Below are positions 8,646 to 16,996 of a stretch of 44,179 nt of DNA, piece after piece (within the stretch, counting starts at the first letter, position 1; every line of letters starts with the position of its first letter). A program made the position numbers and the translations under genes. The stretch lies in contig PLTA01000011.1 in assembly GCA_003164295.1 (NCBI GenBank), positions 1-44,179 of the forward strand, written 5' to 3'. The stretch is from Candidatus Bathyarchaeota archaeon. Its GTDB lineage: Archaea; Thermoproteota; Bathyarchaeia; Bathyarchaeales; Bathycorpusculaceae. The notes beneath the pieces were generated by a model. It worked only from the letters and a program-made list of their open reading frames with translations. It did not search any database and had not been told where the DNA came from.

Positions 8646-8713
8646 CGGCATTTAATTTATTGTTTTAGCGGAAGCTAATTTCTGCGTTCATTATGATTAC
8701 GCCTAGATGAATG

Positions 8714-9883
8714 TCACTTCAACCGAAGGCTTACTTGTTTTGGCGTTTTTAACTTGTGTTTTGTTCGTTTCGTGAATATGTATGCTGTTGCAACTGATAC
8801 AATAGCAATTAAACCAGCTATTAATCCAATGTATTCTATAAGTTGGGTTTGTTTTGTTGATTGATCTGATGATTGAGAGGATGGTGAAGGTGAACTGCTC
8901 GTTTGGTTATATCCGATGGGTGTGTACTGCTCGTTTGTTGAAAGAGCGACTGTACTTTGACTGCCGCCAATTACATACAAAACGTCATTCACAACAGCGA
9001 TAGCTGGATTATAACATGCGAAAGGTATTGAAGCGGCAGTAGTCCACGTGTTTGCGCTAGGGTTATAAGCGTAAGTTTGGTTTGAGCCTTCGCCAAAACC
9101 AGTCATTCCGCCTATGACGTAAATTTGTTTTGGTGCCATTGTACCTGTTGTGGCTCCTGCGGTAGCTTGCCATGTACTCTCAGGCATAGATGCGCCTAAA
9201 CTCCATGCGTTTGTTGCGGGGTCATAGATTTGAGCAAAGGCAACATTATTGGACGCTGAGGATAAGTATTCATCTTGACCGCCAATTACATATATTTTAT
9301 TATCAACAACTGCAGAGGCGTAACCAACAACAGGATAAAGCATAGGAACACTAGAATTCCATGAGTTAGCGGCGGGGTCATAAATTTCCGTTGTGTTTAC
9401 AGTAGAATATGCTACTGCAGTTCTTCCGCCCATCACATAGATTTTCCCATTAATAGTATCCGCCTGCATCTCGCTCCGACTAGTAGGCAGTGCAGCCTTA
9501 GTTGTCCATGTATCTGTCGAAGGGTCATAGGCCTCATTAACTGAAGAGCTGGATCCGTTGCTGTCAACTCCGCCAATAACGTATATCTTGTTATTGCAGG
9601 CGGTTATTGCAAATTCGGTTCTTGGAACGGGCATGGGTGTTTTTTGGCTCCAAGAATTAGTATTCGGATTATATGCATAATTAACGGAACTTCCCAGAAC
9701 ATATATTGTACCAGTTACTGTAGCGGCACCGTAATCTGAGCCTGCTATTGGTAAAGGGGCTTTACTTACCCAAGAGTTTGCAGTTCCTGCAACCTGAGCT
9801 CCAGCGAGCGAAATCACTTGGGGAATAAGAAAGATAATTATCAGAGAAAAAATCGTTAGAGATAGTTTGCTTCTACGAGTCAC
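8714..9883 (-). CDS. Exported Kelch-repeat propeller protein, C-terminally anchored
   Basis: The 389-residue protein begins with a signal peptide (residues 8-29, LTIFSLIIIFLIPQVISLAG). Six Kelch repeats follow (IYVIGG with YDP..W motifs) between about residues 45 and 325, predicting a six-bladed beta propeller outside the cell. A Ser-rich linker leads to a membrane helix at about 348-368 and a basic tail (KRTKHK). The GTG start has GAGGT seven bases upstream, and a TATA-like AAAATATAAAAATT lies before it. Such anchored propellers are common archaeal surface proteins and not usual viral structural proteins, so this may be cargo or host DNA. Confidence 0.85.
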   Translation of the reverse strand: MTRRSKLSLTIFSLIIIFLIPQVISLAGAQVAGTANSWVSKAPLPIAGSDYGAATVTGTIYVLGSSVNYAYNPNTNSWSQKTPMPVPRTEFAITACNNKIYVIGGVDSNGSSSSVNEAYDPSTDTWTTKAALPTSRSEMQADTINGKIYVMGGRTAVAYSTVNTTEIYDPAANSWNSSVPMLYPVVGYASAVVDNKIYVIGGQDEYLSSASNNVAFAQIYDPATNAWSLGASMPESTWQATAGATTGTMAPKQIYVIGGMTGFGEGSNQTYAYNPSANTWTTAASIPFACYNPAIAVVNDVLYVIGGSQSTVALSTNEQYTPIGYNQTSSSPSPSSQSSDQSTKQTQLIEYIGLIAGLIAIVSVATAYIFTKRTKHKLKTPKQVSLRLK

Positions 9884-9973
9884 TTTTCGAACCTCTAATT
9901 TAATTTTTATATTTTAATTAGACTGGGAACTAAAAAAAGGTAGAGATGTTTTGTTGGTTTATCAACTTTTTGC

Positions 9974-10786
9974 CTATTGCTTAATCATTATAGCTGCGTC
10001 ACCATAGATTTTCATTTGACCAGCGAACCACCCTGCAGGTATGCCATCACCGCCAGGCCACCAAGCGTTATAGGATGTAAGTGGACTGCTGTTGTATGAA
10101 ACGCCAAAGACAGCTTGTGAAGCCAAGTTTAGTGCATCATGAACATTGTAGCTGGAATACACTGAATAGTAATAGAACCATTCTATGAACAAGTATGCAA
10201 GTTGTGAGTAACCTTCAAAGCTCTGATAACTTATTGTAGGCGATTCACCGGTAAAGCCTATGAAAGAATGAGACGTGCTATCAGGATAATTAAAGCCATC
10301 AGATGACAAACTAGACTTTTGAGTCCATGCGTGTGCGAAGTTATAATCCTGCGCTAATGTACAAGTCCACATCCAAACGAAATAATGCTCGTTATATCCA
10401 TTTGTTGAGGAAGCAATATTGGAGTAAGATACTAAGTTGCCGTTGCTATCAATGTAGTCTGGGACATAGCCATGACCAAAGTGGAAAACGACAACGCCCA
10501 TGTAATTTGATTCATCATACATGATGTTGTACATTATGTTATTGTAGTTGGTTGCAGATCCATAGTTGTTGTTTGAAGAAACTCCATCGTACTGTGTATA
10601 GCGCATTTGGATATAACTTGCAACGCTTGATGCATAGGAATCCTCTTGAGTATCTAGGCTTGTTTCTTGATATGTCGATACGTAGATTTCAGATTTAATG
10701 GTTGAAGCTTCAGTTATTGGACCGCTATGATGACACCTATTGGCAAAAGGATTAGGCAGATTGCAGCTATTTTTCGTTTGGAAAGA
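9974..10786 (-). pseudogene. Extracellular Cys-protease-like domain, detached from upstream gene
   Basis: From the first ATG (10606) the frame encodes 210 residues, but it is open and protein-like back to TAA at 10787-10789, with no ATG, GTG or TTG in the extra 60 codons. The sequence has VVFHFGHG near residue 40 and VWMWTCTLAQ near residue 77, spaced like the His and Cys of clan CD (caspase/gingipain) peptidases. The upstream 415-residue gene ends in a membrane helix exactly where this frame opens, in the -1 phase. The two look like halves of one protein separated by an indel. Translation of the distal half alone is doubtful. The peptidase call is tentative. Confidence 0.5.
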
Positions 10787-11961
10787 TTAAATTTCCACGT
10801 TCTGTTCAAGCCGTTGAGTTTATTCTTCTTGCTATAAAGATATGCTCCTGTTATGCTGCTTGCAGCTATAGCAGTAATCGGCAAAAGAATTATCATCATC
10901 GATACTTGGTTGGTTTTTACTTGAGTTGTCGTATCACTTAGTGACGGGGTACTAGATGCGGGCGCTTGATATGCCATTGGTGTTATTGAACTCACATTTC
11001 CAGTGTCTGCCCAAATATTTACGATAATGCCAGTAACATTGCCTGGATATACTTTATCGAAGCCTACTGCAACATACCATGATGGGTATAGAATCAAGGA
11101 ATTACCGCCACGTATCGATTGTTCAGGAGTCTGTTCATAGAAGTTAAGATAGCTTAACGAGACATTGCCAATTGAAGCTACCTTGAAACCTGACACTGTA
11201 ACATTAGCACCGTTAACGTTGTATGCGCCATATGAGTAGTTTTGAACCGCTTGGAGAGCTATTGCTGTTGCATCTTGACTAGATAACTTAGGTACACCGC
11301 CAATTTGGTAGAGTTGCCAGTTATCCAGAAAGCTTTCCAGATGTCCATTGCTGTAGGTTAAGACTACATCTTTAGACAATGCTGGAATACCATTGTTGTC
11401 TACGTACGTCCAGATTAGATCTTGCTCATTGCCAAAGTTTGATACCTGAAGTTTAATGTTTCCCGCTGTCTCAGTTGTATTTGTGTTTATTGCTATACCA
11501 GTTAGCATTGAACTTAAGGAGGAGTAAAACTGGTTGCCAGTGTAACTTTGGTATCTCTGCAGAAATCCTTGAGCCATGTCAAGAGTATTTGTTGCTGTCT
11601 GGCTAAGAGAAGGAGAACCAACATAACTGCTTAAGTATATTTGATTAAGGTTGCCGTTTATGAATGAGCAGCTTGCCCTTAGGCTTCCCTGAGTACCTGT
11701 TAAGTTATACATTACAGTTTCTTGGGGGAGACCTGAAGTTGCCGTTGGTACCGGAGCTGGATTTGTTGCTGTATTGACGTCAGAGGTCAAGTCTGTTGTG
11801 TAAGAATTCATGTTAAGTCCAACAATATTACCTAAAATGTTTGTTGTTTTTTGACTATTGGTTATTACCTCAGCGTGTACAGGTGGTGATAGAGCTATGT
11901 ATTCAATAGAACTCATTAGAATCAATAGAGCCATTATTACGAAGTTTTTGGTTGTTTTCAT
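10714..11961 (-). CDS. Exported PepSY-like protein with two C-terminal membrane helices
   Basis: This 415-residue protein has a signal peptide (residues 8-28), an extracellular region to about residue 345, a membrane helix at about 350-375, a short basic loop (SKKNKLNGLNRTWKF) and a second helix at the extreme C-terminus. The middle contains PepSY-like elements (LSSQDATAIALQAVQNY). GAGGA lies eight bases before the ATG. The second helix ends at a stop where the downstream frame is already open, so the intact protein was probably longer, with a peptidase-like domain outside the cell. Its promoter carries the two-part operator at 12050-12144. Confidence 0.6.
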   Translation of the reverse strand: MKTTKNFVIMALLILMSSIEYIALSPPVHAEVITNSQKTTNILGNIVGLNMNSYTTDLTSDVNTATNPAPVPTATSGLPQETVMYNLTGTQGSLRASCSFINGNLNQIYLSSYVGSPSLSQTATNTLDMAQGFLQRYQSYTGNQFYSSLSSMLTGIAINTNTTETAGNIKLQVSNFGNEQDLIWTYVDNNGIPALSKDVVLTYSNGHLESFLDNWQLYQIGGVPKLSSQDATAIALQAVQNYSYGAYNVNGANVTVSGFKVASIGNVSLSYLNFYEQTPEQSIRGGNSLILYPSWYVAVGFDKVYPGNVTGIIVNIWADTGNVSSITPMAYQAPASSTPSLSDTTTQVKTNQVSMMIILLPITAIAASSITGAYLYSKKNKLNGLNRTWKFNLSKRKIAAICLILLPIGVIIAVQ

Positions 11962-12049
11962 TTTTTTATCCTCTTTTTCTTTTTACTTTAACTTTGGTAA
12001 GTTTGCTTTGTTAGAGCAAACTACATTATGTCTTTCTTTCAAGTGCCAA

Positions 12050-12070
12050 TTATTTCTACACATTAGGACA
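12050..12070 (-). promoter_or_regulatory. Proximal operator/promoter element, copy 1
   Basis: Read towards the 11961 gene this is TGTCCTAA-N3-GTAGAAATAA, the same as the elements at 13830 and 15867. The GTAGAAATAA part resembles a BRE/TATA box. It lies 89 bases before the start codon. Confidence 0.6.
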
Positions 12071-12124
12071 AGTGCTATGAACTCTAGGACAACCGTTAAC
12101 TAATTTCAAGCTCAAACAAACGAT

Positions 12125-12144
12125 ATGTCCTAAAAATTGTACAG
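12125..12144 (-). promoter_or_regulatory. Distal 20-bp inverted-repeat operator, copy 1
   Basis: The plus strand reads ATGTCC-TAAAAATT-GTACAG, an imperfect inverted repeat with an 8-bp AT-rich centre. It lies 54 bases upstream of the proximal element. The rest of 11962-12403 holds only the leader and the 3' flank of the next gene; I see no gene there. Confidence 0.6.
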
Positions 12145-12403
12145 AGAAACAAACTTAATGGGAATTATTTATACCCATATTTACTAGTCGTAGCTTCTGC
12201 GCTCAATGAGCAGCTTGAATCATGGGCGTTGTTATGATTAATATGCCCTTTGTTTTAATCAAATGGCAAAATCTACGTTGCAAAAATTATTGAATTTAGA
12301 CGAAAAAATAACACTTAACAAACAATCATCTAAAAAATAGTAGTATCTTTAATGACAACAAAAAAGAAGGAAATTGGCAAGTCTTTGATCTCAACTTCAA
12401 CGT

Positions 12404-13747
12404 TTATGGGACTGGATTCAAGGACCAGAGTTGGTTTCCTTCACTGTTTGTACCGCCAGATTGGCCTAAACCAATTGGTAATACGTCAGGGTAGCTTAAT
12501 TCATTAGGAGTGCTTCCACCCCAACCAGGTAGTGAATTAGTGCCAACTTGTTGGCCAGTTACGTTGTTCGGGCTTACATACACATATCCAGCCGGTGCAG
12601 TTTGATACGGCAATGTTGGAGCCCAGACACCATCAAAGTAGTAGCCTATCGCAGGTTCATAGACTGTATTACCATTAATCGTTTGCTGACCGCCGCCGAT
12701 AACATCCCAGTAATTCTGATGATTCGTGAAGTCAGCCAGGGTGAAGTCATTAGATTCAAGCTCTGCGTGGGGTGCGTTACCAAGTTGCATATGAGGTGAG
12801 GAGTCGCTGCCAACACTAATACCGTAAAGTTTGTAGAAGTCCCAATATAAGTTCCAATTACTGCCCGAGAGCTGAATGAATTCGTTGTAAAACGTATTTG
12901 CAGAAGGTGTAAAACTACCGCTCCATGGTTGCATTGGAGTCCCGCCGGAAACAACGTTGTTTATCCAATAGTTATATGTCACATACCATTGTGTGCCTTG
13001 ACCAGCATTAGCAATAGCCATGATTGCTTGGATTACGACACCTTGGTCATTGACCATCGATAACACATCAGTTATGATTTCTGTGTTGACTGGAAGAGTG
13101 TTAGGCGGATAGCAAGACCACTCGCCGTATGACAACGCCCCCAATACGGGATAGCCAAAATTAATTTGTGACGGGTCATCATATTCGCCTATTGCCCATG
13201 TGGAATAAGTTTGAGGAGTACTTGAAGAAGCAGAAGATGGCGCTAAAGCCGTGGTATTCATTGGGTAAGGTCCAAGAGAACCTATTGTGTGCAATTGTTG
13301 AATTGCCGCTGCATATGGTTGGACTGTTGTGTTTAAGTAGGACGCGGGGACTTCCACCCATATCGTGCTGTTGTATTGTAGCCAAATATGTGGATTGTTT
13401 TGAACTATTCCATACACCGTGATATCATTTGAAGTGCAATTGCTAATTACAGATGACAAATCGAGTGATGTTGGGGCATTCGGATCGGGATTTTTCCATG
13501 AACCTTGTTTGCCAAGCGTGCTTGTGTCTATAGAGACAACGCCAACCGAGTTGAAAAGTTGTTGCGCAGTGGGGAGATTTGGCCAAGCAACTGCAATATC
13601 GCTTGCACTTAATGGAACGGTTCCGGTTAAAACGCTTGAACCAGTATCACTTGTACCATTTGAGTCGGCCCTGATTACTTGAGCCATTGGAATTGCCAGC
13701 ATACCTAAAATCATTAATGTAATCAAACAAATGCTAGTTTTTTTCAT
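12404..13747 (-). CDS. Secreted protein of unknown function
   Basis: The 447-residue protein has a clear signal peptide (residues 1-27, ending near AQVIRADS). The mature part is rich in Trp, Tyr, Asn and Ser with many N-x-S/T sites and no C-terminal anchor. Beta-rich segments occur around residues 215-300, followed by HAELESND near 325, loosely like eqolisin-type or concanavalin-like folds; this is not strong enough to name. GGAGAT precedes the ATG. The gene lies under the same two-part operator as the 11961 gene and beside a membrane winged-helix regulator on the same strand. It is probably a released or wall-associated surface protein. Confidence 0.6.
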   Translation of the reverse strand: MKKTSICLITLMILGMLAIPMAQVIRADSNGTSDTGSSVLTGTVPLSASDIAVAWPNLPTAQQLFNSVGVVSIDTSTLGKQGSWKNPDPNAPTSLDLSSVISNCTSNDITVYGIVQNNPHIWLQYNSTIWVEVPASYLNTTVQPYAAAIQQLHTIGSLGPYPMNTTALAPSSASSSTPQTYSTWAIGEYDDPSQINFGYPVLGALSYGEWSCYPPNTLPVNTEIITDVLSMVNDQGVVIQAIMAIANAGQGTQWYVTYNYWINNVVSGGTPMQPWSGSFTPSANTFYNEFIQLSGSNWNLYWDFYKLYGISVGSDSSPHMQLGNAPHAELESNDFTLADFTNHQNYWDVIGGGQQTINGNTVYEPAIGYYFDGVWAPTLPYQTAPAGYVYVSPNNVTGQQVGTNSLPGWGGSTPNELSYPDVLPIGLGQSGGTNSEGNQLWSLNPVP

Positions 13748-13829
13748 TTTTTTTATCTCCTATAGTTTGGTAATTTTTATTCATAACATTCCTCTCTAAA
13801 TGCTCTGCTTTCTACTTGCTCTTTCCTTA

Positions 13830-13850
13830 TTATTTCTACACTTTAGGACA
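13830..13850 (-). promoter_or_regulatory. Proximal operator/promoter element, copy 2
   Basis: TGTCCTAA-N3-GTAGAAATAA read towards the 13747 gene, 83 bases before its ATG. Confidence 0.6.
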
Positions 13851-13903
13851 AACATGCTAAACACTGGGAAACGGAAGAGAGTTTAAAAATAAAACGAAAG
13901 ACC

Positions 13904-13923
13904 TTGTACTAAAAATTATACAG
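13904..13923 (-). promoter_or_regulatory. Distal 20-bp inverted-repeat operator, copy 2
   Basis: The plus strand reads TTGTAC-TAAAAATT-ATACAG. It lies 53 bases from the proximal element, nearly the same spacing as in copies 1 and 3. Confidence 0.6.
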
Positions 13924-13998
13924 GACGATCTTACTCTCGAAAAAACGCAAAACAGCTATTGAAAGGATCATGAGAATTCAAGCGAGGATGTTGACTGG

Positions 13999-14361
13999 TT
14001 ACAAAGTACCTTTGATCCATACTTTAACGGTTTCATAACAAAAAACCAGAAGAAACAAAATCGAGGCTAAAATTGAAAAATAATATTCACTATAAAGAAA
14101 ATCTGGCTTAAGAAAAGTAACTTGAATTAACAACACTACCAAAGCAAGGATAGAGTAAAAGAGGTACCTTGGAATTATGAAGCGGCTGATTTTGACACAA
14201 CTCTCTAATACTACCTTGTTAACTACGTAATCGCCTCTTTCTTTTTTTACAAGTCCAAGGTTCTCTAGTTTTGAAAGATGGTATTGAGCTACTGAGGGAC
14301 TACTAAGTTCTAGAGCTCGCTGGACTTCTCTAATACCTAGGGGTTTATTTGCCCTTAGCAC
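13999..14361 (-). CDS. Membrane-anchored winged-helix regulator, start uncertain
   Basis: From GTG 14361 the protein has 120 residues: a winged helix (IREVQRALELSSPSVAQYHL) followed by two membrane helices at about 60-83 and 92-113. It is closely similar to the 39.4-kb regulator, sharing FCYETVKVW near the end. The paralogue has about 23 more N-terminal residues. The matching residues here (DVLKGTDLQIYRFVLRA) are present in frame upstream of GTG, but there is no start codon before the TGA. Either a non-standard start is used or the native start was lost. It lies upstream of the secreted-protein gene on the same strand and may sense membrane or surface state. Confidence 0.65.
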   Translation of the reverse strand: MLRANKPLGIREVQRALELSSPSVAQYHLSKLENLGLVKKERGDYVVNKVVLESCVKISRFIIPRYLFYSILALVVLLIQVTFLKPDFLYSEYYFSILASILFLLVFCYETVKVWIKGTL

Positions 14362-14502
14362 GAATCGGTAGATTTGGAGATCAGTTCCTTTTAAGACGTC
14401 AGTTGATTCTTTATCAGTAAACTGTCAGCCCCCCTTAGGTATAAGTTTACTATCCTCCATAATAGGCATTCGATTGAGTTTAAAATAATTTAAAACCCGA
14501 AG

Positions 14503-14522
14503 CTGTACAAAAATTAGTACAG
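14503..14522. promoter_or_regulatory. Solitary 20-bp inverted-repeat operator
   Basis: CTGTAC-AAAAATTA-GTACAG, with perfect 6-bp arms, the most symmetric of the four copies. It lies between the divergent genes at 14361 (minus) and 14599 (plus). No proximal TGTCCTAA element accompanies it on either side. Confidence 0.6.
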
Positions 14523-14598
14523 TCTACCAAAAATATAACATTAAATAATAGAATATGCCCTATAAAAGCACGAAAAAGGAATATTGAGCGTCTAAAGA

Positions 14599-14904
14599 GT
14601 GATTGGACAAAAAGCTAAAATGGCATTAGCGGTTATTGCAGCAGTTTCGGTTGGTTTTCTTCTACTCGGATTAACGTATGTCATTTTCCCTAGCGGAACC
14701 TCACAGGGTTTTCGTCTGCTTGGGTTAACGAACGTTACTTCTTCCAACGGAACTTCGCAGACTCCAACGCCTATGCCAAACCCTAACACGTTTCCGCAAA
14801 TATTTTCGGCACTTATGTGGATGGGATTGGCAGCTTTGATTTCATTCTTGTTTGTCGGAACTATGCTTTTCATAAATCGCGTGAGACCCAAAAAAAACGA
14901 ATGA
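14599..14904 (+). CDS. Small two-helix membrane protein with internal tandem repeat
   Basis: The protein has 101 residues from GTG 14599; ATG 14620 is an alternative and neither has a strong ribosome site. One hydrophobic helix lies at about 8-31 and a second at about 70-92, with a Thr/Pro/Ser-rich extracellular loop between and a basic end (RVRPKKNE). Residues 19-36 and 37-54 are an 18-residue tandem repeat (GFLLLGLTYV versus GFRLLGLTNV). The gene is divergent from the membrane winged-helix regulator across the solitary operator. Function unknown; the N-x-S/T-rich loop suggests surface exposure. Confidence 0.5.
   Translation: MIGQKAKMALAVIAAVSVGFLLLGLTYVIFPSGTSQGFRLLGLTNVTSSNGTSQTPTPMPNPNTFPQIFSALMWMGLAALISFLFVGTMLFINRVRPKKNE
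14653..14760 (+). repeat. Two 54-bp tandem repeats inside a gene
   Basis: Units at 14653-14706 and 14707-14760 align in frame, differ by scattered substitutions, and each encode 18 residues of the small membrane protein. Confidence 0.7.
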
Positions 14905-15293
14905 AAACATTAATTGTCTTAACATGCTTTCAGGGAACAAAGTTAAGGAAAGCTGGCGCATGATAGGGCATCGTCAGTCAAAAGTTCAAATTAATATTTG
15001 CTTATTTTAACCAATCTTCTGTATTTTTGTCGAACATGACCTTATTCTCGCTCATTTTCCAATAATTTTTTATTTGGCGACCGCTTGCTCAAAGATTTAT
15101 GCGGAGTTTGGGAGTAATTGCTTTAGCGATTAGCTCTCTGTTCCTTGCCTGTTTGGTAACTTACATGCTTTTTGTGGGTGCCACTGATTGCTCTATTCAT
15201 TGAGGATTAAGTCTGGTCCGACCTACTTGCGCCTTTCCTAATAAGAGTCTGATCTCAGTTTTTAAGTCGAATTTCCATAATAACACGTCTTAT
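14905..15293. other. Gene-poor stretch with one possible micro-ORF
   Basis: No convincing gene. An ORF of 34 codons at 15099-15203 (plus) encodes a hydrophobic helix (LGVIALAISSLFLACLVTYM) without a clear ribosome site. It could be a small membrane peptide or chance. The remainder is AT-rich and lies at the 3' end of the decayed CPBP gene. Confidence 0.35.
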
Positions 15294-15771
15294 CTATCTA
15301 TGCCTGTACCTAGCCAACGACTTTGGTTCCGATAAAAATGCGGCGATGGTTGCCGCAATTATTATGATTATTACCGTGATCTCCGGGTTGTAATATGAGC
15401 CATAGACTGGAAATAGAACCCAAGTGACATCGATATCATAGCGTGAAATAGGATCGCTGCAAACACGCTCTAGCCAGTGTTATTATAGAGCCAAGCAATG
15501 AGAACCCGCAATCCGACAGTAGCGAGGCATTCCCAGATGATCCATGTAGCGGCGTTATTAGCCTCAATATATGGCACCACATGCCTTATTGCCCATACCG
15601 CTCCCAAAATGATACTTGCCTGTAGTGCACCCCACCGAATCCTGCATAGGACAAATAGGCATATCCCAACCAGCCTACCTCTTTACCTATGCCGGAGATG
15701 AAGAAGATAAGAAAAAGAATCAGGGTTATCAGAATTACCTGAAACTTTAGTACTAGTGATAGAAAGCTTGC
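15294..15771 (-). pseudogene. Decayed CPBP-family intramembrane protease
   Basis: Conceptual translation of the minus strand across several frames recovers CPBP (CAAX protease/bacteriocin-processing) motifs in order. KEVGWLGYAY corresponds to the EExxxR-type motif with changed key residues, followed by SIILGAVWAIRHVVPY, then LIAWLYNNTG, then SVFAAILFHAMISMSLG. A terminal helix (EITVIIIIIAATIAAFLSEP) ends at TAG 15294-15296. At least two frameshifts and one in-frame TAG interrupt it, and an upstream TAG at 15772-15774 cuts off the N-terminal helices. The catalytic Glu pair is degraded, so the gene is dead. Intact members are integral membrane peptidases. Confidence 0.75.
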
Positions 15772-15792
15772 CTAGTAAGCGCCTTTATTTTT

Positions 15793-15812
15793 TTGTACAA
15801 TTTTTAGGACAG
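15793..15812 (+). promoter_or_regulatory. Distal 20-bp inverted-repeat operator, copy 3
   Basis: TTGTAC-AATTTTTA-GGACAG, the reverse complement of the copy-1 pattern. It lies 54 bases before the proximal element at 15867. Confidence 0.6.
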
Positions 15813-15866
15813 ATAGTTTGTTTAGCTGAAACAATAGTTAACGAGTTCTCCAGTGTTTAGGGTTCA

Positions 15867-15887
15867 TGTCCTAAAGCGTAGAAATAA
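15867..15887 (+). promoter_or_regulatory. Proximal operator/promoter element, copy 3
   Basis: TGTCCTAA-N3-GTAGAAATAA pointing towards the 16079 regulator gene and the micro-ORF at 15940. The TATA-like ATTATATCTTACTATAAAA follows directly. Confidence 0.6.
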
Positions 15888-15939
15888 GTATTATATCTTA
15901 CTATAAAATACAAACTGCAAAAAGTAAATCTTGGTTAAC

Positions 15940-16074
15940 ATGAGCACTAAAATAATTTTTATCATTTTGCCACATTTTCGTGGTTTGCACGTAATACAAT
16001 TAGGCAAAATGTTTTTTCGCGTTGTTTTTGTGAGTTTATCCGTCTGTTCTTTGGGATATTTATGTCAAAATTAA
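15940..16074 (+). CDS. Possible 44-residue hydrophobic peptide
   Basis: ATG 15940 to TAA 16072-16074 encodes a hydrophobic, basic peptide (KIIFIILPHFRGLHVIQLG...). It lies 52 bases after the proximal operator and ends four bases before the GTG of the winged-helix gene, as an upstream cistron would. No strong ribosome site is visible. It may be a leader peptide or chance. Confidence 0.3.
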   Translation: MSTKIIFIILPHFRGLHVIQLGKMFFRVVFVSLSVCSLGYLCQN

Positions 16075-16078
16075 GCAG

Positions 16079-16363
16079 GTGCTTGTATTGGACTTAAGCG
16101 TAATTTTGGCATCTTCCTGTCGGCAAAAGATTTTAAGGGTATTATCACATTTTGGCGAAATTAGGATTATGAAGTTGTTACAAAAAACAGGCTGTGCTTA
16201 TAATGAGGTTATGCGTAATCTTCGAATCTTGGGTGACGAAAGTATTATTACATATAGGCGACTTGGGCGCAAATGCATCATAAACCTGAATCATGATAAT
16301 GTTAAGACTATAATCTTGATTAAAGCGTTAAGAATTCTTGATACTCCCATTGATTCTAAATAG
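16079..16363 (+). CDS. Winged-helix transcriptional regulator, paralogue A
   Basis: This 94-residue protein is a winged helix with little else. LASSCRQKILRVLSHFGEIR aligns with LIASTGRQKILKELSKRKEM of the 29.6-kb regulator, followed by a recognition helix (GCAYNEVMRNLRILGDESII) and a basic wing (RRLGRKC). GTG 16079 is preferred because the paralogue begins at the same point (M-x-x-LDL); TTG 16088 is an alternative after AGGTG. The gene lies behind a copy of the two-part operator, so it may be autoregulated and control the 11961 and 13747 genes. The ligand or signal is unknown. Confidence 0.7.
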   Translation: MLVLDLSVILASSCRQKILRVLSHFGEIRIMKLLQKTGCAYNEVMRNLRILGDESIITYRRLGRKCIINLNHDNVKTIILIKALRILDTPIDSK

Positions 16364-16384
16364 CCTATCAGAGAACGCGATATT

Positions 16385-16510
16385 ATGGATTTGCCACAAG
16401 ATAAATCCCTTGGTGCTAACGAGTTTACAAAAGCACAAGTTCAGGTTTTGGAACTGAGTAGTGACATTAAACTTTGGATAGCAAAATGCCCAGAAATTTT
16501 GGCGGTTTGA
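16385..16510 (+). CDS. Possible 41-residue ORF
   Basis: ATG 16385 to TGA 16508-16510 encodes a helical peptide (FTKAQVQVLELSSDIKLWIA) whose composition is protein-like. It follows the winged-helix gene by 21 bases and could be a coupled small gene or the remnant of a larger one. There is no clear ribosome site. The rest of 16511-16648 shows nothing. Confidence 0.3.
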   Translation: MDLPQDKSLGANEFTKAQVQVLELSSDIKLWIAKCPEILAV

Positions 16511-16648
16511 AAAATCTACAGAAAGTTCCAGATTGACCAAATTTGCTATGCTCTAATGTTTGGTTCCATGTTTGGGGTTAACCTCAATAAAGTTTCTTGC
16601 CACTGCTTGGGTCATTTTTCGGCTTAAGAAAAAATTCTAAGAATAGCT

Positions 16649-16954
16649 TCAAAAAAAGCTTTTAGTCTTAGACTTGATAAGTTGGTTGTTTATATTAAAC
16701 GGCTTTCCAACCTTTATTACTTGCTGAGGAGCAACCTCTTTCCATTTATTAAGAAATTTTAACTCGTCTTCTTCATCTCTTTGTCGATCCGGAAACATTT
16801 CTGGGATTCTTTCTCGTATTGGATACCAATGTAGACATTTTGGGCAAAAAAGTATGCCTGATATTATCTCTTCATTTTCCTCAAAGATGCTCAGTTCTAA
16901 TGGGAAAAAGCTGTCTGTAGGGCATGCAAGAATATCTAAAAGTTTATGTTTCAT
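16649..16954 (-). CDS. Trm112-like zinc-ribbon protein
   Basis: This 101-residue protein has the Trm112/UPF0434 pattern: LLDILACPTDSFFPLEL, then GILFCPKCLHWYPIRERIPEM. Three Cys are visible (ACP and CPKC); the second Cys of the first pair is missing (CPTD), so metal binding may be altered. Trm112 proteins activate SAM-dependent methyltransferases, and short relatives occur in sugar and cell-envelope gene clusters. It lies 42 bases downstream of a glycosyltransferase gene on the same strand and probably shares its transcript. The C-terminal 35 residues are basic and extend past the usual short family length. Confidence 0.75.
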   Translation of the reverse strand: MKHKLLDILACPTDSFFPLELSIFEENEEIISGILFCPKCLHWYPIRERIPEMFPDRQRDEEDELKFLNKWKEVAPQQVIKVGKPFNINNQLIKSKTKSFF

Positions 16955-16996
16955 TTAACCCCTCAGTTGTTTAGTTTACGCTAAATCATTTACGGT

